Shown here: positions 42,161 through 45,210 of the stretch, piece by piece
Layout: every line of letters starts with the position of its first letter
How positions within the stretch are numbered: position 1 is the stretch's first letter
Source of the DNA: Actinomycetota bacterium
GTDB taxonomy: Bacteria; Actinomycetota; Actinomycetes; Nanopelagicales; Nanopelagicaceae
Assembly: GCA_009698675.1 (NCBI GenBank)
Contig: WLPT01000012.1
Span: 1 to 45,210 of the forward strand
DNA: 45,210 nt
Direction: 5' to 3'
The notes under the pieces: model-generated
What the model was told of the DNA's origin: nothing
Databases searched by the model: none
Seen by the model: the letters and a program-made list of their open reading frames with translations, nothing else
Program-made: the position numbers and the translations under genes

Positions 42161-43552
42161 ATGTCAACCCCAGTAGTTGATGCGCGTGATCCAGAGATTC
42201 GGATCGCACGATTAGTCGATGATGGAAAATTTGAATTTCTAGTTCCCCGTACTAACTGCGGAATGATTGCAGTTACTGGGCTTGTAAAAGGCAATAAAGT
42301 CGTCATCTTCGCATCTGATGCAACGATTAAGAGTGGAGCACTCGGTGTCGATGGTTCGAAAGTAATTGTCACGGCTTACAAAGCGGCCATGGGCGCGCAA
42401 GTTCCAGTCATTGGAATTTGGCACTCAGGAGGTGCGCGATTGAGCGATGGTGTTGCATCCCTTGATGCTTTCGGTGAAGTTTTTCAATCAATGATTTCAG
42501 CTAGCGGTCGCATTCCACAGTTGTCGTTAGTTCTTGGACCTACTGCAGGTGGTGGGGCCTACGGACCAGCCCTTACCGATGTTGTAGTCCTTGCACCTGA
42601 AGGTCGCATCTTTGTAACTGGCCCTGATGTCGTTAAAAGTGTTACCGGTGAAGACATCGACATGGCCTTACTGGGCGGACCTGAAGCGCACAAGAAAAAC
42701 AGCGGCCTTGCACACATCATCGCCCCTACCGAACAGGAAGCATTTGATGATGTTCGCGATTTAACCGCCCTCTTTGCCAATCAAGGCTTCATGAGCTCGC
42801 AAGTAATAGATATTGATCTCTCCGAATTTGTTCCAGTATCTAAGATTCGCACATATGAAGTTCATCCCTTGATAGATGCGATTCTAGATAAAGAGAGTGA
42901 ATATATTGAACTTCTCTCAATGTGGGCGCCGAACATGACGACCATCATCGGTCGCCTGGGTGGTGCAACCGTTGGAGTGCTTGCCAATAACCCCGCCCAT
43001 CTTGCTGGAGTATTAGATGCCTCAGCTGGAGAAAAAGCGGCGCGCTTTGTACGAACATGCGATGCATTTGGAATTCCACTCATAGTTATCGCCGATGTCC
43101 AGGGATTCTTACCTGGCGCGGGACAAGAGTGGGAGGGCGCAGTTAGGCGCGGTGCAAAGTTGTTGCACGCATTTGGTGAAGCGGTAGTTCCTAGAGTCAC
43201 TCTGATCACGCGACGTGCTTATGGCGGTGCCTATGTTGCTATGAACTCAAAGGCACTGGGTGCAACGCGCGTATTTGCTTGGCCTCAGGCCGAGGTTTCA
43301 GTTATGGGCGCCGTGGCGGCAGTGCGCGTTCTACACCGTCGATTGCTCGCCGATTTGCCAGCCGAACAACGTGAATCCATGGAGTTAGAACTTGCTGCAG
43401 AACATGAAAAGGTTTCAGGTGGAGTCTTACGAGCAATCGAAATCGGTGCAGTCGATGAGATGGTCGAACCGACTTTGACTCGCAGTGCACTTGCTAAAAC
43501 GATTGCCGATGCTCCACACCGTCGTGGAACCCACGGCAATATTCCGCTTTAG
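42161..43552 (+). CDS. Acetyl/propionyl-CoA carboxylase beta (carboxyltransferase) subunit, AccD6-like
   Basis: 463 aa. Moves carboxyl from biotin to acyl-CoA to make malonyl-CoA (or methylmalonyl-CoA). The crotonase-fold halves show G-I-W-H-S-G-G-A-R-L-S-D-G, G-P-T-A-G-G-G-A-Y-G-P-A and, in the second half, P-G-A-G-Q-E-W-E-G and G-G-A-Y-V-A-M-N-S-K. No biotin motif. Position after fabF matches mycobacterial kasB-accD6, so supplying malonyl-CoA for this operon is likely. The biotin carboxylase subunit is not in the window. Its 3' end overlaps the convergent SIMPL gene by four bases. Confidence 0.9.
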   Translation: MSTPVVDARDPEIRIARLVDDGKFEFLVPRTNCGMIAVTGLVKGNKVVIFASDATIKSGALGVDGSKVIVTAYKAAMGAQVPVIGIWHSGGARLSDGVASLDAFGEVFQSMISASGRIPQLSLVLGPTAGGGAYGPALTDVVVLAPEGRIFVTGPDVVKSVTGEDIDMALLGGPEAHKKNSGLAHIIAPTEQEAFDDVRDLTALFANQGFMSSQVIDIDLSEFVPVSKIRTYEVHPLIDAILDKESEYIELLSMWAPNMTTIIGRLGGATVGVLANNPAHLAGVLDASAGEKAARFVRTCDAFGIPLIVIADVQGFLPGAGQEWEGAVRRGAKLLHAFGEAVVPRVTLITRRAYGGAYVAMNSKALGATRVFAWPQAEVSVMGAVAAVRVLHRRLLADLPAEQRESMELELAAEHEKVSGGVLRAIEIGAVDEMVEPTLTRSALAKTIADAPHRRGTHGNIPL

Positions 43553-44310
43553 TTAGTTTTGAAGGTTACCGAAACGGTAGCAGTGACAGTTTTTTCAATC
43601 GTGCTTGTGTCGTAGGCGCCGTAATCTGCTGTCATCGTTGAATCTGGAGTCGTGATTTGGATTGGACCTGCCTTCACATTGTCGAGAGATCCAAGTGCTC
43701 CGCCGACGGCCTTAGTCAACGCTTCTGCTCGGGCCTTGGCATCTTTCATCGCATCGCTCATTAACTGTGGGCGTAGTTCTGGCAAGTTGGAGATGTAGTA
43801 TTGAGGTCCATAGTTATTTACGTGGATTCCAGATTGAAGTAGAGAACCAATATCTTGACTTAGTTTTGAAACAAGTTGTACATCCTTCGAACGAACAGTG
43901 ACATCTCGATTTGCACGGTATGAAAGCGTTCTACCCGTCGCATTTCCATTGACGTATTCCTCGTTGGCATAAGTTGAGACTGCACCAAGAGTTAACGCGT
44001 CAGCTGGAATTCCGCCCTTGGTTAAATAATTTGAAAGTGCGGCAACATCTGAGTCGACAGATTTAACGGCGCCACCAACATTTGGCGCAGAAAGACTTAC
44101 TGAAAGCGTCCACACTGCATTATCTGAAGTTGCATTTGTCTTCGCAGATCCCGTCACAGTGATTCCATTACCTGCACGAGTTGCAAAACCCGTGCCAACT
44201 TTAGCTAATCCAACGCCGAGTGCGAGCGCGAGAATGACTGCAGAGATAATGATTGTTACCGCTTTGCGACGTTCGACCGTAATAATTGGTGATTCGTTTA
44301 GTTGACTCAT
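43549..44310 (-). CDS. SIMPL-domain (DUF541) protein, membrane-anchored
   Basis: 253 aa. One membrane helix at about residues 17-37 followed by an extracytoplasmic SIMPL domain. I-T-V-T-G-S-A-K-T-N-A-T-S-D, Y-R-A-N-R-D-V-T-V-R, and A-M-K-D-A-K-A-R-A-E-A-L-T-K are typical. The family includes periplasmic and surface proteins of unclear role, some tied to stress. A TATCAT box 6 nt before the ATG suggests its own leaderless transcript, 17 nt after the DUF3145 stop. Confidence 0.88.
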   Translation of the reverse strand: MSQLNESPIITVERRKAVTIIISAVILALALGVGLAKVGTGFATRAGNGITVTGSAKTNATSDNAVWTLSVSLSAPNVGGAVKSVDSDVAALSNYLTKGGIPADALTLGAVSTYANEEYVNGNATGRTLSYRANRDVTVRSKDVQLVSKLSQDIGSLLQSGIHVNNYGPQYYISNLPELRPQLMSDAMKDAKARAEALTKAVGGALGSLDNVKAGPIQITTPDSTMTADYGAYDTSTIEKTVTATVSVTFKTN

Positions 44311-44316
44311 GCATTA

Positions 44317-44322
44317 ATGATA
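44317..44322 (-). promoter_or_regulatory. -10 box of the SIMPL gene, leaderless spacing
   Basis: TATCAT on the minus strand with 6 nt to the ATG at 44310. No Shine-Dalgarno and no clear -35. Confidence 0.45.
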
Positions 44323-44327
44323 TTCGA

Positions 44328-44837
44328 TTAAATCGCGCGAAGGTGGGAAAGCTCTTGGTGATTAACGCCTCGAAAACGCTCTAACTCATTCTCCCAGTCA
44401 TTTCCAATGATGAGTGCTATCCCGTTGCGTATCGATTCCTCATCAAAACTTTGAGAGAGCACTGACTCCACTTGATGCTGATTTAGCAATACCGCCCCAG
44501 TTAAATCAGTAATCGCGCGATGAATTCCAAGCTCTGGAGTAAAACGAAATAACTCTCCCCCATCATTGGTGTCCTCTTGAACCTCAAAGTAGAGGTAGTG
44601 CCAACTTCTCAGGGCACTGGCCACTGCAGCGGCAACTCCTTGGCGATCGCGCCATGAAATGCTGCACTTGTAAGTGCCGGCTTTGAGCATCTGTGGTGTC
44701 CACTGACATAGAGCCGATGCGCCGAGAAGGTCGGTAATCGCCCAGTCGATATGGCTGCGCAACGCAGAGGGCGCGCTATGGATGGTGAGTTGGCCTCGTA
44801 CAGCCAAGGCCGTGGAGGAATGGGTCAAACGTTGCAT
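44328..44837 (-). CDS. DUF3145 family protein
   Basis: 169 aa, full length for this actinobacterial family of unknown function. Visible family segments: R-G-Q-L-T-I-H-S-A-P-S-A-L, H-I-D-W-A-I, A-G-T-Y-K-C-S-I-S-W, A-L-R-S-W-H-Y-L-Y-F-E-V-Q-E, F-T-P-E-L-G-I-H-R-A and W-E-N-E-L-E-R-F-R. No signal peptide or membrane helix. AGGAG lies six bases before the ATG. Homologues commonly sit next to fabF in actinobacteria, as here, hinting at a lipid-related task. Confidence 0.88.
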   Translation of the reverse strand: MQRLTHSSTALAVRGQLTIHSAPSALRSHIDWAITDLLGASALCQWTPQMLKAGTYKCSISWRDRQGVAAAVASALRSWHYLYFEVQEDTNDGGELFRFTPELGIHRAITDLTGAVLLNQHQVESVLSQSFDEESIRNGIALIIGNDWENELERFRGVNHQELSHLRAI

Positions 44838-45102
44838 ATTAAACTCCTAGCAAGGACGCCGATTGCGACCTTCCCCGGCCGCCGTATAGCTCATTACTAG
44901 TGGCTTAATTAGACACCCGCCTGCCTCAAACTGTCCAGTCCCACTTTAGGTATACGGACGGGTAGGCGCTACAGTTGACCTCAGTCCGACGCTTAATCAG
45001 TACCCGTTTCATGTAATACATATTCGGTATCGCTGGCGCAAGAGGAAGACCGTGATCCGAGGATTTCTCGGAACACCCACATATCGAAGGAAAAGTAAAA
45101 AC
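44838..45102. promoter_or_regulatory. Divergent upstream region of DUF3145 and the cold-shock gene
   Basis: 265 bp without a credible gene. On the plus strand there is a TTGACC at 44975-44980, but no good -10 at standard spacing. Closer to the gene is a 6-bp hairpin (TCCGAG / CTCGGA, 5-nt loop; 45056-45072) just before the ribosome site GAAGGA (45086-45091). Long structured 5' leaders are known for csp mRNAs. I see no confident promoter for either gene. Confidence 0.4.
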
Positions 45103-45210
45103 ATGGCAACAGGTACAGTTAAGTGGTTCAACTCTGAAAAGGGTTTCGGTTTCATTGCAGTTGATGGTGGCGGACAAGATGTATTCGTTCACTACTCAGC
45201 AATTCAAGGA
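45103..45210 (+). CDS. Cold-shock domain protein (CspA family), N-terminal part
   Basis: 36 residues before the right edge. Single-stranded nucleic-acid-binding OB fold. RNP1 is K-G-F-G-F-I and RNP2 is [14 protein letters not shown] is the standard start. Full proteins are about 65-70 aa, so about half is seen. ATG with GAAGGA 11 nt upstream. Confidence 0.95.
   Translation, partial: MATGTVKWFNSEKGFGFIAVDGGGQDVFVHYSAIQG

Noticed and set aside
44975..44980. TTGACC as the -35 of the cold-shock gene
   Set aside because: No acceptable -10 at 16-18 nt spacing, so the promoter is left uncalled.

Overview
The window is a compact stretch of core actinobacterial chromosome. The gene order (ilvB-ilvN-ilvC-serA-leuB, gatC-gatA-gatB, rplU-rpmA-obgE-proB, nadD-rsfS-phosphatase, ligA/mnmA/cysteine desulfurase/etfA-etfB, fabD-fabH-acpP-fabF-DUF3145) matches arrangements known from Mycobacterium and Streptomyces. 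Base composition is moderate rather than high GC, and genes abut or overlap almost everywhere. That combination suggests a streamlined planktonic actinobacterium such as the freshwater acI lineage (Nanopelagicales). This assignment is inference; no rRNA or other marker is present.

Layout. 1-1037 (minus): start of a secreted protein with InlB B-type repeats, cut by the left edge. 1201-11429 (minus): branched-chain amino acid block, with ilvD as its own unit followed by an ilvB-ilvN-ilvC-serA-leuB-ilvE-cimA operon. CimA, LeuB, IlvBN, IlvC, IlvD and IlvE together give isoleucine via citramalate and also valine; only LeuCD is missing from the window for the isoleucine route. 11486-12949 (plus): DHA2-type MFS exporter. 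12950-16248 (minus): gatC-gatA-gatB amidotransferase. 16276-19812: proA and proB flanking an oppositely oriented serine hydrolase. 19809-23035 (minus): obgE, rpmA, rplU, holA. 23040-26149 (minus): comEC, comEA and a truncated oxidoreductase remnant. 26146-36418 (minus): etfB-etfA-cysteine desulfurase-mnmA-ligA-small membrane protein-nadD-rsfS-histidine phosphatase-tRNA-Ala-leuS, almost without gaps. 36487-38595 (plus): glgX. 38628-43552 (plus): fatty-acid operon fabD-fabH-acpP-fabF-carboxyltransferase. 43549-44837 (minus): DUF3145 and a SIMPL-domain protein. 45103-end (plus): start of a cold-shock protein.

Regulatory highlights. The ilvB operon has a promoter whose predicted start point is the A of an ATG opening a 7-residue leader peptide, M-L-N-S-V-V-I, with four branched-chain codons. 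A 10-bp hairpin and an intrinsic terminator follow, which is the layout of ribosome-mediated attenuation on a leaderless transcript. Several other unit-first genes (ilvD, proA, serine hydrolase, etfB, SIMPL protein) have a TANNNT box 6-7 nt before the start codon and no clear Shine-Dalgarno at normal spacing, so leaderless transcription looks common. The leuS start codon lies 3 nt after the 3' end of a tRNA-Ala gene, so tRNA 3' processing would itself produce a nearly leaderless leuS mRNA.

I see no CRISPR array, phage, insertion sequence or defence island. The novelty lies in expression architecture and a few oddities: the comEC start, the oxidoreductase remnant, and facing promoters in an inverted repeat.
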